Assembly (NCBI GenBank): GCA_000497125.2
Contig: CM035321.1
Location: 958,001 to 1,022,000, forward strand
Source of the DNA: Spironucleus salmonicida
Lineage: Eukaryota > Fornicata > Diplomonadida > Hexamitidae
Direction of reading: 5' to 3'
DNA length: 64,000 nt
Shown: positions 45,467 to 55,836 of the stretch, piece by piece
Layout of the letters: each line of letters opens with the position of its first letter
Numbering within the stretch: position 1 is the stretch's first letter
Notes under the pieces: model-generated
Told to the model about the DNA's origin: nothing
Databases searched by the model: none
What the model saw: only the letters and a program-made list of their open reading frames with translations
Translations under genes and position numbers: made by a program

Positions 45467-46804
45467 ATGAAATCATTTAATGTTTAGTTACCGTAAATAT
45501 TAGTTTAATTATAAAAGCTTACACCACTCAAATAAACTTAGTAAGTAAATTTATTTTTATAATAAATAACTACACTGCTACTGTAAGAAAAGCAGCCCTA
45601 ATTAAATGAATTCTATATATAAATTCTTTCGTCAGTAAGACATACACAATCGCTTTAATCAGTCAATCATGAACTGTATAAATTTGTGTAGATAGCATTA
45701 TAAAACTCAAAGGAATTTAAAGCATGTTCGATTTAGATTGATGAGTTTTATGACTTTCTCCTATTTGAAGCTAAACAAGATATAATGCTTGCAGCTAGTA
45801 GTGCAAGAATTATATCAGAAAATTTATAAGAGATATCAGAGTATGCCAAGTTAAAATTATTGGAAATTGGAAATTTAGGCGGCAATTCAGCAATCCACTT
45901 ACTAATAAACATGAACACTGTTAGTACTTCAATTATATTTGATTATGTGAATACATAAATATAAAAGTTGACTAATTGTATTTCTGGGGAAGAATATCGT
46001 GAATTTTTAGATATTCTATATGATCTAAAAGAAATATATAAAGGTTAAGCTAAGGATATTATTGATGAACGGTTACTTGAAGGAATTATTTATCCGGATG
46101 TAATAGTAGTTTTGACAGATTATTAAGCAAAATAATATTAAAATGATATAGCAAATATAGTGATAAGTCCTATTATTTAGCGGTTTATCAATTCCACATT
46201 TATCTCACATTAGAATGAGGAAAAATTATAACATCGTCAATAATACTAATGCCCTTAACCTAAATTATATGATTTATTCTCTGAACCAGTAAAATAATTA
46301 AAGCATCGAAATACAAGCGTAGAAGAAGCATTATTTATTTTGTCTGAAGTTTCTATTATCCTAGACTTAAATATATTTTCACTTTTAGACTAAACTATAA
46401 GTAATTAGAATTTATATCAAGATAATATGATCCTTGGATAAGAGAATAAAATAAAAGATAGTTTTACAAATATTTATCAAAATACATTTAAAGCTTCTTC
46501 TTTAGTTTTGCATGATATTCTTTTGTATTATAAAAACTTATTAGTTCCACGTTACATCAATGCATATTGTAGAATCTACTAATCCTAACCAAAAATAATA
46601 TAATAATTTATTAAAATGGTCGGAATAACACCATTAGCAAGTGATGTTCAGAAAATAATAAAATAGGTGTCTAGTGAAGAAGAATGGTAAAACTAAATTA
46701 AAATAGTTTAATAGTTTAATTCATATCGTAGCTAATAGCCCAGTAATCTTGTTGACAGAGTTATAACGTATTTCCAAGATATTTTCGATGAGGTGTAAAT
46801 ATGA
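45467..46804 (+). CDS. Large helical Gln-rich protein of unknown function, 445 residues
   Basis: One frame starts at ATG 45467 (MKSFNVQLPQILVQLQKLTP) and ends at TGA 46802-46804; about 45 TAA/TAG codons are Gln. The protein is all-helical with leucine/isoleucine-rich segments (SEYAKLKLLEIGNLGGNSAI, ALFILSEVSIILDLNIFSLL), no signal peptide and no membrane helix. A scaffold made of helical hairpins, such as a tether-complex or HEAT-like protein, would fit, but no family was recognised. It is divergent from eS21, with 89 bp between the start codons. Confidence 0.75.
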
Positions 46805-47291
46805 TAATCTTTGTATTTATTCTTAAAGGTTATATATAAATATAATATATATTTATTTATATAAAATTATAATATCAAAATAATATTTAACAATCACTTC
46901 ATATTTGGATTATTATCTATTATAGATAGATAAAATTTACTTAATTTTATAGTATTTATAAAATAATTAGAACTAACTAATATAAATATCAAATACGGAA
47001 CTTATTAAATATCAATATTATAGAATATTATACTATTAACTTTATGGTTTCACTATCTTGTATGAATATATGTCCAATATTAATCTTGTATAAATAATTT
47101 AAAGTTTAGTTAATAAAGCTTTTAATAGAAAATTAAAGATAAAAACAAGTATATGACTATGCAGTTTTAATATTCCCTCTCCCACGCTTCATGCGGCATA
47201 CATCCCGCAACCGATGGCAGGGCGCATTTCTGAAGAAGGGTGCACTTCTGCATGCTACTTTATGACAAAACTCTGGAATGCTGGATAATGC
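46805..47291. other. Intergenic region up to the inverted repeat
   Basis: AT-rich until about 47,155; the last 135 bp before the repeat are GC-richer. No gene was recognised. Confidence 0.5.
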
Positions 47292-47395
47292 AATATATCG
47301 TAAGCGCCGGCTTGTGAATTCACACTCCTTCCCAAAATAACTCGCGCCATCCGCGCCCAACCTGACGCGTTTTTCCTGTCCCGCTCCCTCGACCA

Positions 47396-47689
47396 ATGGA
47401 AGACGTGACCTTCGCCAACGCCCAGGTGGTGGTAGTCGCCACCATCGCCTCCCTCGAGCCCGGCATGATGACCATGTCGCTCCCCCCTCAGTGCCACTAC
47501 ACCGTTGCGCTCGCGGGCGCCGAGGTGCTCAGGGGCGCCCTCCCCGCGGGCCCCTTGAAGCTCATCGTGGTTGGCGATGACAAGCCCGCGACCGGCAAAC
47601 CCGTCGCCCTCTGCGGGAACTACATCGAGGAGTTCTTCGCGTTCACCTGCCTCAGCGAGAATGTGGAGCAGGCCAAGGCTTCGATGTGA
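47396..47689 (+). CDS. 97-residue protein of unknown function (left copy)
   Basis: The frame runs from ATG 47396 to TGA 47687-47689 with no TAA/TAG inside. It is GC-rich and hydrophobic with alternating beta-like pattern (VTFANAQVVVVATIASLEPG), followed by PATGKPVALCGNYIEEFFAF. No signal peptide and no known motif were recognised. It converges with the PP2C-like gene. Confidence 0.65.
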   Translation: MEDVTFANAQVVVVATIASLEPGMMTMSLPPQCHYTVALAGAEVLRGALPAGPLKLIVVGDDKPATGKPVALCGNYIEEFFAFTCLSENVEQAKASM

Positions 47690-47820
47690 CAGATTGTCCT
47701 TAGTTTCATATTCCCTGCGCGCCCATTCCGGCATCGCGCTTTGCTATTAATTATATAATATTCTCACTGCATTAATTATGCCTCGCCCTGGCCCACGCGA
47801 TGTCGGCCCGCCTGCTGAGT

Positions 47821-48786
47821 TCACTCGACGTGCAGCATCTCTGCATTGTACACAGCTTCGTAGGCACTGCTGTCCTGGCGGCCGTCGCCAACCACATCGC
47901 ACGTGGACGTCTGACTATCAAAAGAGCACTGGCCGAGATATCTTGAGTACTGAGACGAGGTAGACCTGGCGAGGCTGACCTTCGCCAGTGGTGATAAGTT
48001 GCACCTGCGCTGGTCCTTTTCGATCCGGAATGCGGGCTAGGACTGGGGCGTTTGGTTCTAAAAATAAAAGTTGAGGACCGACAGGAGATCTAGGCTTTCA
48101 AGGCTGCCGCACGCCATGTCTCGTGGCATCAGATAGCCCTTCACATCTAATACGACGGAGCAGTTCCCAGTAGCACCCTCCTCCTCGGCGAGATGGCACA
48201 CGATGTTCCCGACCAACTCCGCTTTTGGGCAACCAACGTCCACGAAATTCTAGGTCAATAAACCTGCGAACTAGGAAAGATTTTCAGCGATAAACCAAGC
48301 CACATAAATAACAGGTCCGATAGCGTCGCGCAGGCACTCATAGATTTCGGAGCTCGCCAGGCAAGTGAAGTCACGCTCCTTCGCAAAATGCACGTAAGAG
48401 ACCTCGGGGGCCGATGAAATCACGGGATAGTCGGTGCGGAGAAACCCGGTATCCTTAAGGCGGGCAAACCCAAGCCCAGCTTACTAGAGTCCTGTGATTG
48501 TGATCGCATCGCCCTAAGACCCAAAAACTGCAACCGAGCTCGAGCAGTTTTGCACAATAGTGAGTATATTACTCTTCTATACGGCGGTGATGATGGTGGT
48601 TTCAATATTGGGATCCTCAGCAGTGAGTGACTCGTTGAGCTGTTACATATTTCTACAGTCCTTGGCGTGCTAAACTGTCCGCTTAGTTTGCAAATGGTCT
48701 GCGCCCTCCGACAGAGCCATGAAGGTTTAGTCGATAATACAACTATCTGTGATTTCTATTCGAGTACCTGAAGTTTAGATTATCAT
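47821..48786 (-). CDS. Degenerate PP2C-like phosphatase (left copy)
   Basis: The frame has 321 residues, starting MIIQTSGTRIEITDSCIIDQ and ending at TGA, with about ten TAA/TAG as Gln. The C-terminal half follows the PP2C (PPM) pattern: AGLGFARLKDTG and PVISSAPEVSYVHFAKERDF followed by TCLASSEIYECLRDA, where active enzymes have LASDGxWDxL; then GATGNCSVVLDVKGY, where they have GSxDNxTVxVV. The metal-binding Asp residues of DGHGG, ASDG and DN are not found, so it is probably inactive or a regulatory pseudophosphatase. The assignment rests on pattern resemblance only. Confidence 0.6.
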
Positions 48787-49222
48787 TTTATAATTTTGGG
48801 ATAAGGAGTAATAATAAGGAGGGAGTATATATTAGATAGGAATTGCTTACGAATGTTTGTTATTGTAGATTTCCGTCCACACAAGATTTACAACACGGTT
48901 TCATTAGTAAAGCAGCGAAATCGTAAATAATTAAGTAATGTGTGTTCTGAGAGGACGCTCGTTTTAGTTGGACCCGACCAAGAAAACTGAACAATGATGT
49001 CATATGTTATATGATGAAGAATTTCACCAATGATCCGCATTCTGCAATTCAGTTTCAGCTGTCTGGACTATTTATATTCGTATGAGTGAAGTTGACATGA
49101 TGGACAATGGTAATATATTATATAAAAGTATAATTATATCTTAACACACTCTGAGAGAAATCATAATGAGCAATTATCTTGCTCAATACATTATATAATG
49201 CAATATATTATATTGTTAATAT
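48787..49222. other. Gene-free stretch of the repeat arm (mirrored at 50851-51286)
   Basis: Between the PP2C-like start and tRNA-Leu. It contains TATATATTAGATAG and TATATTATATAAAAG elements and several TGATGA-like words, but no convincing snoRNA or coding frame. Confidence 0.5.
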
Positions 49223-49305
49223 GCATTTTTGGCCGAGTGGTTAAGGCGTAACGTTAAGGCCGTTATGGGACTTATCCCGCGTGGGTTCGAGCCCCACAGA
49301 ATGCA
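49223..49305 (+). tRNA. tRNA-Leu(AAG), left copy
   Basis: Acceptor GCATTTT pairs with AGAATGC; D arm GGCCGAGTGGTTAAGGC; anticodon stem TAACG/CGTTA with loop TTAAGGC, anticodon AAG; long variable arm TGGGACTTATCCC typical of class II tRNA; T arm GTGGG/CCCAC with loop TTCGAGC. A pol III T-run follows. No intron. Confidence 0.95.
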
Positions 49306-49306
49306 A

Positions 49307-49310
49307 TTTT
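49307..49310 (+). terminator. Pol III T-run after tRNA-Leu
   Basis: TTTT directly after the discriminator base, the usual pol III stop; mirrored at 50763-50766 in the other arm. Confidence 0.75.
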
Positions 49311-49368
49311 ATCTTTAATTAATCCTCTGCAGTATACAATTTAGTGTATTATATTAATTAGTTTTATA

Positions 49369-49866
49369 ATGAACCTTGCCATTGATAAAATCTGCTACTT
49401 AGACATCTCCATCAACAATGCAAGCCCGTAACGTACAAGAATTGGCTTACACGCTGAAGGATATCCACTTTCTACAAGTAATTTTTATGAACTATGTCAA
49501 AGCAAAAAATACTAGAATTGCAAATTCTTTAGATCCCTACCAGGAGTTTGCGTTTAATCAGGAGATTTTGTTTATAATTCTGGTGCAGGTGGATACTCAA
49601 TACATGGATGTAGGTTTAATGATGAGGGCATGCCTCTTAAGCCATTTGCAACGTCTATTGCAATGGCTAATTCTGGGCCTGATAGCAACGGGAGCTAGTT
49701 TCTGATCTTTACCGGAGAAGCCTATTGGCTAGCTGGCAAGCATGTAGTATTTGGGAGAATCTTAGACGGCATCGAAATAATAAGAGAAATTGAAAAATCT
49801 GGGGTCGACGAAGAGGGTAATGTTATTGGTGAATGCATTATTGTTGATTGTGGATGTGAGAATTGA
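49369..49866 (+). CDS. Cyclophilin-type peptidyl-prolyl isomerase (left copy)
   Basis: The gene encodes 165 residues, a single cyclophilin domain. Visible motifs are NCKFFRSLPGVCVQSGDF (the Arg and Gln of the active site present; the second Gln is TAA), GGYSIHGCRFNDEGMPLK, the family signature IAMANSGPDSNGSQFLIFTG (Gln is TAG) and the Trp-containing YWLAGKHVVFGRILDG. It catalyses cis-trans isomerisation at proline. No signal peptide, so probably cytosolic. In the standard code the gene would appear broken into short frames. Confidence 0.95.
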
Positions 49867-49962
49867 TTTTTGTGGTAATTTATAATCGTTAACTATGAGT
49901 TAGAGGAAATTAAACAATCTAGGTCTATAAAGTTAATCAATTTTCTAAATTATAGTTTACAT

Positions 49963-50110
49963 CAATGTAAAGTCTTTTACTTCTAAAAAAATATAATAAG
50001 GATTTATTGATAAGAATATTGTATTATTAAATGGTTAATTAAAATTAGAATATATCAATGCTAAAATTGATCAACTTATTAATGTATAATATAAAAATGA
50101 TGCTATTGTT
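49963..50110. other. Spacer of the inverted repeat
   Basis: 148 bp of AT-rich unique sequence between the two arms; no feature recognised. Confidence 0.9.
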
Positions 50111-50206
50111 ATGTAAACTATAATTTAGAAAATTGATTAACTTTATAGACCTAGATTGTTTAATTTCCTCTAACTCATAGTTAACGATTATAAATTACCA
50201 CAAAAA

Positions 50207-50704
50207 TCAATTCTCACATCCACAATCAACAATAATGCATTCACCAATAACATTACCCTCTTCGTCGACCCCAGATTTTTCAATTTCTCTTATTATTTCG
50301 ATGCCGTCTAAGATTCTCCCAAATACTACATGCTTGCCAGCTAGCCAATAGGCTTCTCCGGTAAAGATCAGAAACTAGCTCCCGTTGCTATCAGGCCCAG
50401 AATTAGCCATTGCAATAGACGTTGCAAATGGCTTAAGAGGCATGCCCTCATCATTAAACCTACATCCATGTATTGAGTATCCACCTGCACCAGAATTATA
50501 AACAAAATCTCCTGATTAAACGCAAACTCCTGGTAGGGATCTAAAGAATTTGCAATTCTAGTATTTTTTGCTTTGACATAGTTCATAAAAATTACTTGTA
50601 GAAAGTGGATATCCTTCAGCGTGTAAGCCAATTCTTGTACGTTACGGGCTTGCATTGTTGATGGAGATGTCTAAGTAGCAGATTTTATCAATGGCAAGGT
50701 TCAT
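50207..50704 (-). CDS. Cyclophilin-type peptidyl-prolyl isomerase (right copy)
   Basis: Identical to the copy at 49369-49866 on the opposite strand, with the same 165 residues and the same two Gln codons TAA/TAG in the active-site motifs. The two copies are convergent, their stop codons 340 bp apart across the spacer. Confidence 0.95.
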
Positions 50705-50767
50705 TATAAAACTAATTAATATAATACACTAAATTGTATACTGCAGAGGATTAATTAAAGATAAAAT

Positions 50768-50850
50768 TGCATTCTGTGGGGCTCGAACCCACGCGGGATA
50801 AGTCCCATAACGGCCTTAACGTTACGCCTTAACCACTCGGCCAAAAATGC
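50768..50850 (-). tRNA. tRNA-Leu(AAG), right copy
   Basis: Exact reverse complement of 49223-49305, with the same class II structure and T-run. Confidence 0.95.
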
Positions 50851-51286
50851 ATATTAACAATATAATATATTGCATTATATAATGTATTGAGCAAGATAAT
50901 TGCTCATTATGATTTCTCTCAGAGTGTGTTAAGATATAATTATACTTTTATATAATATATTACCATTGTCCATCATGTCAACTTCACTCATACGAATATA
51001 AATAGTCCAGACAGCTGAAACTGAATTGCAGAATGCGGATCATTGGTGAAATTCTTCATCATATAACATATGACATCATTGTTCAGTTTTCTTGGTCGGG
51101 TCCAACTAAAACGAGCGTCCTCTCAGAACACACATTACTTAATTATTTACGATTTCGCTGCTTTACTAATGAAACCGTGTTGTAAATCTTGTGTGGACGG
51201 AAATCTACAATAACAAACATTCGTAAGCAATTCCTATCTAATATATACTCCCTCCTTATTATTACTCCTTATCCCAAAATTATAAA

Positions 51287-52252
51287 ATGATAATCTAAAC
51301 TTCAGGTACTCGAATAGAAATCACAGATAGTTGTATTATCGACTAAACCTTCATGGCTCTGTCGGAGGGCGCAGACCATTTGCAAACTAAGCGGACAGTT
51401 TAGCACGCCAAGGACTGTAGAAATATGTAACAGCTCAACGAGTCACTCACTGCTGAGGATCCCAATATTGAAACCACCATCATCACCGCCGTATAGAAGA
51501 GTAATATACTCACTATTGTGCAAAACTGCTCGAGCTCGGTTGCAGTTTTTGGGTCTTAGGGCGATGCGATCACAATCACAGGACTCTAGTAAGCTGGGCT
51601 TGGGTTTGCCCGCCTTAAGGATACCGGGTTTCTCCGCACCGACTATCCCGTGATTTCATCGGCCCCCGAGGTCTCTTACGTGCATTTTGCGAAGGAGCGT
51701 GACTTCACTTGCCTGGCGAGCTCCGAAATCTATGAGTGCCTGCGCGACGCTATCGGACCTGTTATTTATGTGGCTTGGTTTATCGCTGAAAATCTTTCCT
51801 AGTTCGCAGGTTTATTGACCTAGAATTTCGTGGACGTTGGTTGCCCAAAAGCGGAGTTGGTCGGGAACATCGTGTGCCATCTCGCCGAGGAGGAGGGTGC
51901 TACTGGGAACTGCTCCGTCGTATTAGATGTGAAGGGCTATCTGATGCCACGAGACATGGCGTGCGGCAGCCTTGAAAGCCTAGATCTCCTGTCGGTCCTC
52001 AACTTTTATTTTTAGAACCAAACGCCCCAGTCCTAGCCCGCATTCCGGATCGAAAAGGACCAGCGCAGGTGCAACTTATCACCACTGGCGAAGGTCAGCC
52101 TCGCCAGGTCTACCTCGTCTCAGTACTCAAGATATCTCGGCCAGTGCTCTTTTGATAGTCAGACGTCCACGTGCGATGTGGTTGGCGACGGCCGCCAGGA
52201 CAGCAGTGCCTACGAAGCTGTGTACAATGCAGAGATGCTGCACGTCGAGTGA
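51287..52252 (+). CDS. Degenerate PP2C-like phosphatase (right copy)
   Basis: Identical to the left-arm copy (321 residues, ATG 51287, TGA 52250-52252). The PP2C-like core lies at about residues 75-225. The long C-terminal tail after VLNFYF is polar and not part of the fold. The N-terminal part that carries RGxRxxxED and GVFDGHGG in active enzymes is missing. Confidence 0.6.
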
Positions 52253-52383
52253 ACTCAGCAGGCGGGCCGACATCGCGTGGGCCAGGGCGAGGCATAATTA
52301 ATGCAGTGAGAATATTATATAATTAATAGCAAAGCGCGATGCCGGAATGGGCGCGCAGGGAATATGAAACTAAGGACAATCTG

Positions 52384-52677
52384 TCACATCGAAGCCTTGG
52401 CCTGCTCCACATTCTCGCTGAGGCAGGTGAACGCGAAGAACTCCTCGATGTAGTTCCCGCAGAGGGCGACGGGTTTGCCGGTCGCGGGCTTGTCATCGCC
52501 AACCACGATGAGCTTCAAGGGGCCCGCGGGGAGGGCGCCCCTGAGCACCTCGGCGCCCGCGAGCGCAACGGTGTAGTGGCACTGAGGGGGGAGCGACATG
52601 GTCATCATGCCGGGCTCGAGGGAGGCGATGGTGGCGACTACCACCACCTGGGCGTTGGCGAAGGTCACGTCTTCCAT
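52384..52677 (-). CDS. 97-residue protein of unknown function (right copy)
   Basis: Identical to 47396-47689. The opposite strand here shows a longer frame (52339-52944), which is an antisense shadow extended beyond the repeat end. Confidence 0.65.
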   Translation of the reverse strand: MEDVTFANAQVVVVATIASLEPGMMTMSLPPQCHYTVALAGAEVLRGALPAGPLKLIVVGDDKPATGKPVALCGNYIEEFFAFTCLSENVEQAKASM

Positions 52678-52788
52678 TGGTCGAGGGAGCGGGACAGGAA
52701 AAACGCGTCAGGTTGGGCGCGGATGGCGCGAGTTATTTTGGGAAGGAGTGTGAATTCACAAGCCGGCGCTTACGATATATTATATAAT

Positions 52789-53190
52789 ATGCAGTTCTTT
52801 CCTTTTGTGGAAAGGCCGTTCCCAGCGTCGCTACGCGCCTGTGAAGCCGCACGTACTGATATAAACGAAAAATATTTGCCAACGTTAAATTTGCAGCATT
52901 ATGAGTGCGCGCTGGAGCACCAGCTTAGAAGCGTGGGCGTCTGAGGCTAAAAATTACTATTATATCAGTTCGCTCCATTTGGTGCATTTACAGGTTCTCA
53001 TAAATGCGGATTATAGTTATTCATCGCTTGCACCGCAAAATTAGCAGTTTAAGATAACGCGCATATAGGGCTACTATTTCGCTTATTGCAGCAGCTAGAA
53101 GCGCAAATTCAGGAACTGTGTAATAGGCACTGCCGCGATAGCGCAAAACGCTAATTCCGCACTAACTCAGCCGTACCCAAATTATAATTT
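52789..53190 (+). pseudogene. Frame-broken gene next to the repeat end
   Basis: A frame from ATG 52789 (MQFFPFVERPFPASLRACEA) stops at TGA 52942-52944 after 51 residues. An overlapping frame from ATG 52901 (MSARWSTSLEAWASEAKNYY) carries on with HLQVLINADYSYSSLAPQNQ and then loses coding character near 53,180 without reaching a TGA. The two fit together as one gene with a frameshift around 52,900-52,940. The DYSYSSL region faintly recalls Maf1 (DYDFS), but this is not secure. An upstream TATATTATATAATATG lies at the repeat boundary. Confidence 0.4.
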
Positions 53191-53377
53191 GTAAACTTCA
53201 ATATATTATTATTATATATTTAAATATAAGATTCAACTTGTATATTTTTTTCGAATAATTTTATTGTATTTTAACTCATTTCATCGATATGTAACTAAAA
53301 GTTATACAATTGTATAAAGTTAAGACAAGCTCCGAACCCCTAAATACAGACTATACCCGCCGCGGTACTTTTTAAAA

Positions 53378-54526
53378 ATGACGGACTGCAAGGGTATCCC
53401 CAACTGCACATCCTGCGATTCTACCATCCCAGCTCTATGCGCGACCTGCGGTGCCAACCACACGCTCACCGCTGACAAAACCCAGTGCCTCTGCGGTACA
53501 AACGCCTCCTGCAAGACTAAGGAAATGTGCATCACCGCGACCTCCACCTGCGCGAACATAAGCGCGTGCCGCCAGAATCCGTTTTGCACGAAGTGCAGTA
53601 AGACGAACTCGGTCGACTGCTCGAGCTGCGCGGCGGGCTACGGCCTCGACTCGACCTCCAAGCAGTGCATCAAAATCGCGTGCGGCGTCATTCCGTACTG
53701 CAACAAGTGCACCACCGCGGACCCGACCAAATGCGAGGCCTGCTCAGCACACATGCAGATTAACCCCACCACCAACCTCTGCGAGTGCACGGTCAATTCT
53801 GGCAAGGGCTGCCAGTCGGACGAGATCTGCTCCCCGACGCGCGCCTGCGTGAACGTGGCCGCCTGCCTGCACGTCCAGAACTGCCTCCGCTGCAACAAGA
53901 CGGACCCCGAGAAGTGCCAGTTTTGCAACAACGGAATGACGGTGAACACACTTGGGCAGTGCGAAGTAGCGGCTAAGTGCGGTGATAATATTTACTGCGC
54001 CAAATGCGACAGTAGCAACGTCTGCGAGAACTGCCAGATCAACCTTAAAATGGCGCTCGACGGCAAGACCTGCGAGTGCGTTCTGGGGTCCGGAAAGGCC
54101 TGCCCGGACGGAATGCAGTGCGCCAGGGACACTAGGATATGCGTCAAAGAGGCAATATGCTTGGGAGCGATCTCCAACTGCGAGACCTGCTGGTATCACG
54201 ACCAGCGCCTGTGCGACGTCTGCAGGGCTGGTTACATACTGTCTCCGGACAAGTCGCAATGTGTAGCCTTTACGGCGTGCATGAACATCGATGGGTGCTC
54301 GTCCTGCAATATGGGCGTCCCAGCGCTCTGCGCGGCTTGCGACACTGAACTGGTTGGAAATGGCGAGGCGTGCGTTGCGAATAATAAGATTGGGACAGGC
54401 GGTATTGTAGGGATTGTTGTCGCGGTGGTAGTCGTTATTGGTGTTATTGGTGGCGTGGTGTACTTTATGATGAAGAAAAAGAACAGAAAAACTGGACAAG
54501 CCGCTGTGGTTAGGGACTACAACTGA
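53378..54526 (+). CDS. Cysteine-rich surface membrane protein (VSP-like)
   Basis: The frame has 382 residues with about 60 Cys, mostly CxxC pairs in 30-40-residue modules (CTSCDS, CATCGA, CTKCSK, CSSCAAGYGLD, CNKCTT, CEAC and so on). Near the C-terminus is one membrane helix (GGIVGIVVAVVVVIGVIGGV) followed by YFMMKKKNRKTG and a short tail ending VVRDYN. This layout is that of diplomonad variant-specific surface proteins and related cysteine-rich proteins. At the N-terminus, MTDCKGIPNC, there is no signal peptide; the frame is open upstream to 52901 but without an ATG in between. The coding region is GC-rich and uses CAA/CAG for Gln. Confidence 0.9.
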   Translation: MTDCKGIPNCTSCDSTIPALCATCGANHTLTADKTQCLCGTNASCKTKEMCITATSTCANISACRQNPFCTKCSKTNSVDCSSCAAGYGLDSTSKQCIKIACGVIPYCNKCTTADPTKCEACSAHMQINPTTNLCECTVNSGKGCQSDEICSPTRACVNVAACLHVQNCLRCNKTDPEKCQFCNNGMTVNTLGQCEVAAKCGDNIYCAKCDSSNVCENCQINLKMALDGKTCECVLGSGKACPDGMQCARDTRICVKEAICLGAISNCETCWYHDQRLCDVCRAGYILSPDKSQCVAFTACMNIDGCSSCNMGVPALCAACDTELVGNGEACVANNKIGTGGIVGIVVAVVVVIGVIGGVVYFMMKKKNRKTGQAAVVRDYN

Positions 54527-54639
54527 TTAATTCTATACGTATTTAGTAAAATTACAGTACATATAATATCAAATTATTTCATTTAGCTCTTGATTGATTA
54601 ATCTACTCTATGACCTATCTGTAATATAATAATAGTAGC

Positions 54640-55386
54640 ATGTTTCAACTTCCAAAGATGAACAAGCGCCTGCTAGCCGAGCGGTACGCAAAGCTTCCGG
54701 AGGCCAGCGCACAGGACACCATAGCATCGCTCAAACAGCTCTATCCAGAGTATCGGGGGTTCTCTGCGAAGCTGATCCAGCAGAACCTGAGCCAGTCGCC
54801 GGTGGCGGCCTACCAGCTGGCGAACTCGTTCCAGCGGTCCCAGGCATCCTTCAATGGCCAGACCACGCCCCTCGCGCTCTCGCTGTAGTCGTCGGTCTCC
54901 GGCTCCCAGACAGCCGGCGGGCTCCAGATCTTCCAGCAGCACTTCATTTTCCAGGACGCGTTCCTCCTGCCGGTGCTGATGCTCCCGGGGAAGAAGCACT
55001 CGAAGGACCTACGGATCCGGCTAGTGGTGGGCAGGGAGCACTTCCGCATCACGGCGATCATCAAGAAGGCGGGCTGCGACCTGCAGGTGCAGGCGCTGTC
55101 GCCCGTTCCGCACATTGGCGAGATCGAGGTCCGGACCGAGTTCGAGAGAATTGTCATCACGGTAGAGGGGTTCTGCGTCAGTGCGCCCCAGCAGCCGGTG
55201 GTCCAGGCGCAGCAGGAGGCCCAGGGTGCGCCGAAGCAGCAATGGGCACAGGAGGCCAGCGATGCGACGCCGTGCGCGCTGGCGCGGGTGGCAGCGGCGG
55301 GCCCGTTTGGTGTCGGGGGCGACACCGCGGCCAAGTGGCGCAACCGGGCGGAGAAGTACAACCGGGTGTACGGGCGCAGCATCTGA
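54640..55386 (+). CDS. Protein of unknown function, 248 residues
   Basis: The frame runs from ATG 54640 to TGA 55384-55386 with one TAG as Gln after LALSL. The N-terminal 80 residues are helical (LLAERYAKLPEASAQDTIAS). The middle has a beta-rich part (FIFQDAFLLPVLMLPGKKHS, RIRLVVGREHFRITAIIKK, IEVRTEFERIVITVEGFCV). The C-terminus is Gln/Ala-rich. No family was recognised. A TAATATAATAATAG element lies 5-20 bp before the start. Confidence 0.75.
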
Positions 55387-55473
55387 GGCGAAGTGACGTT
55401 TGGGGTTTGCGTGCCTGGTGAGGCGGAGGGACGGGCGATGCAGCGGCAGGCCGTACCACGGGATAGCTAGCAG

Positions 55474-55545
55474 TCCTACTTGGTATAACGGTTAGCATAC
55501 TTGGTTCTCACCCAAGTGATCCGGGTTCGATTCCCGGAGTAGGAG
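55474..55545 (+). tRNA. tRNA-Glu(CTC), copy 1
   Basis: Acceptor TCCTACT pairs with AGTAGGA; D arm TGGTATAACGGTTAGCA; anticodon stem CTTGG/CCAAG with loop TTCTCAC, anticodon CTC; T arm CCGGG/CCCGG with loop TTCGATT. Pol III T-run at 55548-55552. Confidence 0.95.
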
Positions 55546-55547
55546 GA

Positions 55548-55552
55548 TTTTT
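55548..55552 (+). terminator. Pol III T-run after tRNA-Glu
   Basis: TTTTT three bases after the tRNA; repeated at 58835-58839 in copy 2. Confidence 0.75.
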
Positions 55553-55629
55553 AATGCTTGCGAGTCACTCGGCAGGAGGCATGGGGAGCACCAGGTCCAA
55601 CCCATTCATTCATTCGCTCACTCGCTCCC

Positions 55630-55836
55630 TCACTCGGCACCGCTGAGGTCCGCCTGCAGCGCCTCCGGGCCGAAGGTCTGGCACAGCATCAGCTCCGCCA
55701 GCTCCACCAGATCCGAGGAGAGCGGCCGGGCGGTGTACAGCGGCTCGCTGGCGACCGTGGCGCTGATGAGCTCGCTGAGCTGGAGGCCGAGGCTGCAGGC
55801 GGGCTTCCGGGGAAGGTGCGTGGCCTGCGCTCCCAT
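55630..55836 (-). CDS. 68-residue ORF downstream of the Myb gene, copy 1
   Basis: The frame starts MGAQATHLPRKPACSLGLQL and ends at TGA. It is helical with leucine-rich amphipathic character (SSDLVELAELMLCQTFGPEA). It is in the same frame as the Myb gene, 35 codons after that gene's TGA, and no other stop lies between them. It may be a separate gene or the second half of a longer Myb protein split by TGA. Confidence 0.45.
   Translation of the reverse strand: MGAQATHLPRKPACSLGLQLSELISATVASEPLYTARPLSSDLVELAELMLCQTFGPEALQADLSGAE

Larger units (their letters stand above)
47292..49962. repeat. Left arm of a 2,671-bp inverted repeat
   Basis: Positions x here pair with 100073 minus x in the right arm (50111-52781). 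All compared blocks and all open frames are identical. The outer end is AATATATCG at 47292-47300; the inner end is at ATAGTTTACAT. The arm holds, outside to inside, the 97-residue gene, the PP2C-like gene, tRNA-Leu and cyclophilin. Confidence 0.95.
50111..52781. repeat. Right arm of the 2,671-bp inverted repeat
   Basis: Reverse complement of 47292-49962. The flanks differ: the right arm ends at CGATATATT (52773-52781) and is followed by TATAATATGCAG, which is not seen outside the left arm. Confidence 0.95.

Noticed and set aside
48990-49090. Box C/D snoRNA in the repeat arm
   Set aside because: Several TGATGA-like and CTGA-like words occur, but no pair with proper spacing and terminal stem could be confirmed.
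52339-52944. 201-residue + strand ORF over the end of the right arm
   Set aside because: Antisense of the 97-residue gene; the arms would give two different products on this strand, whereas the 97-residue frame is identical in both.
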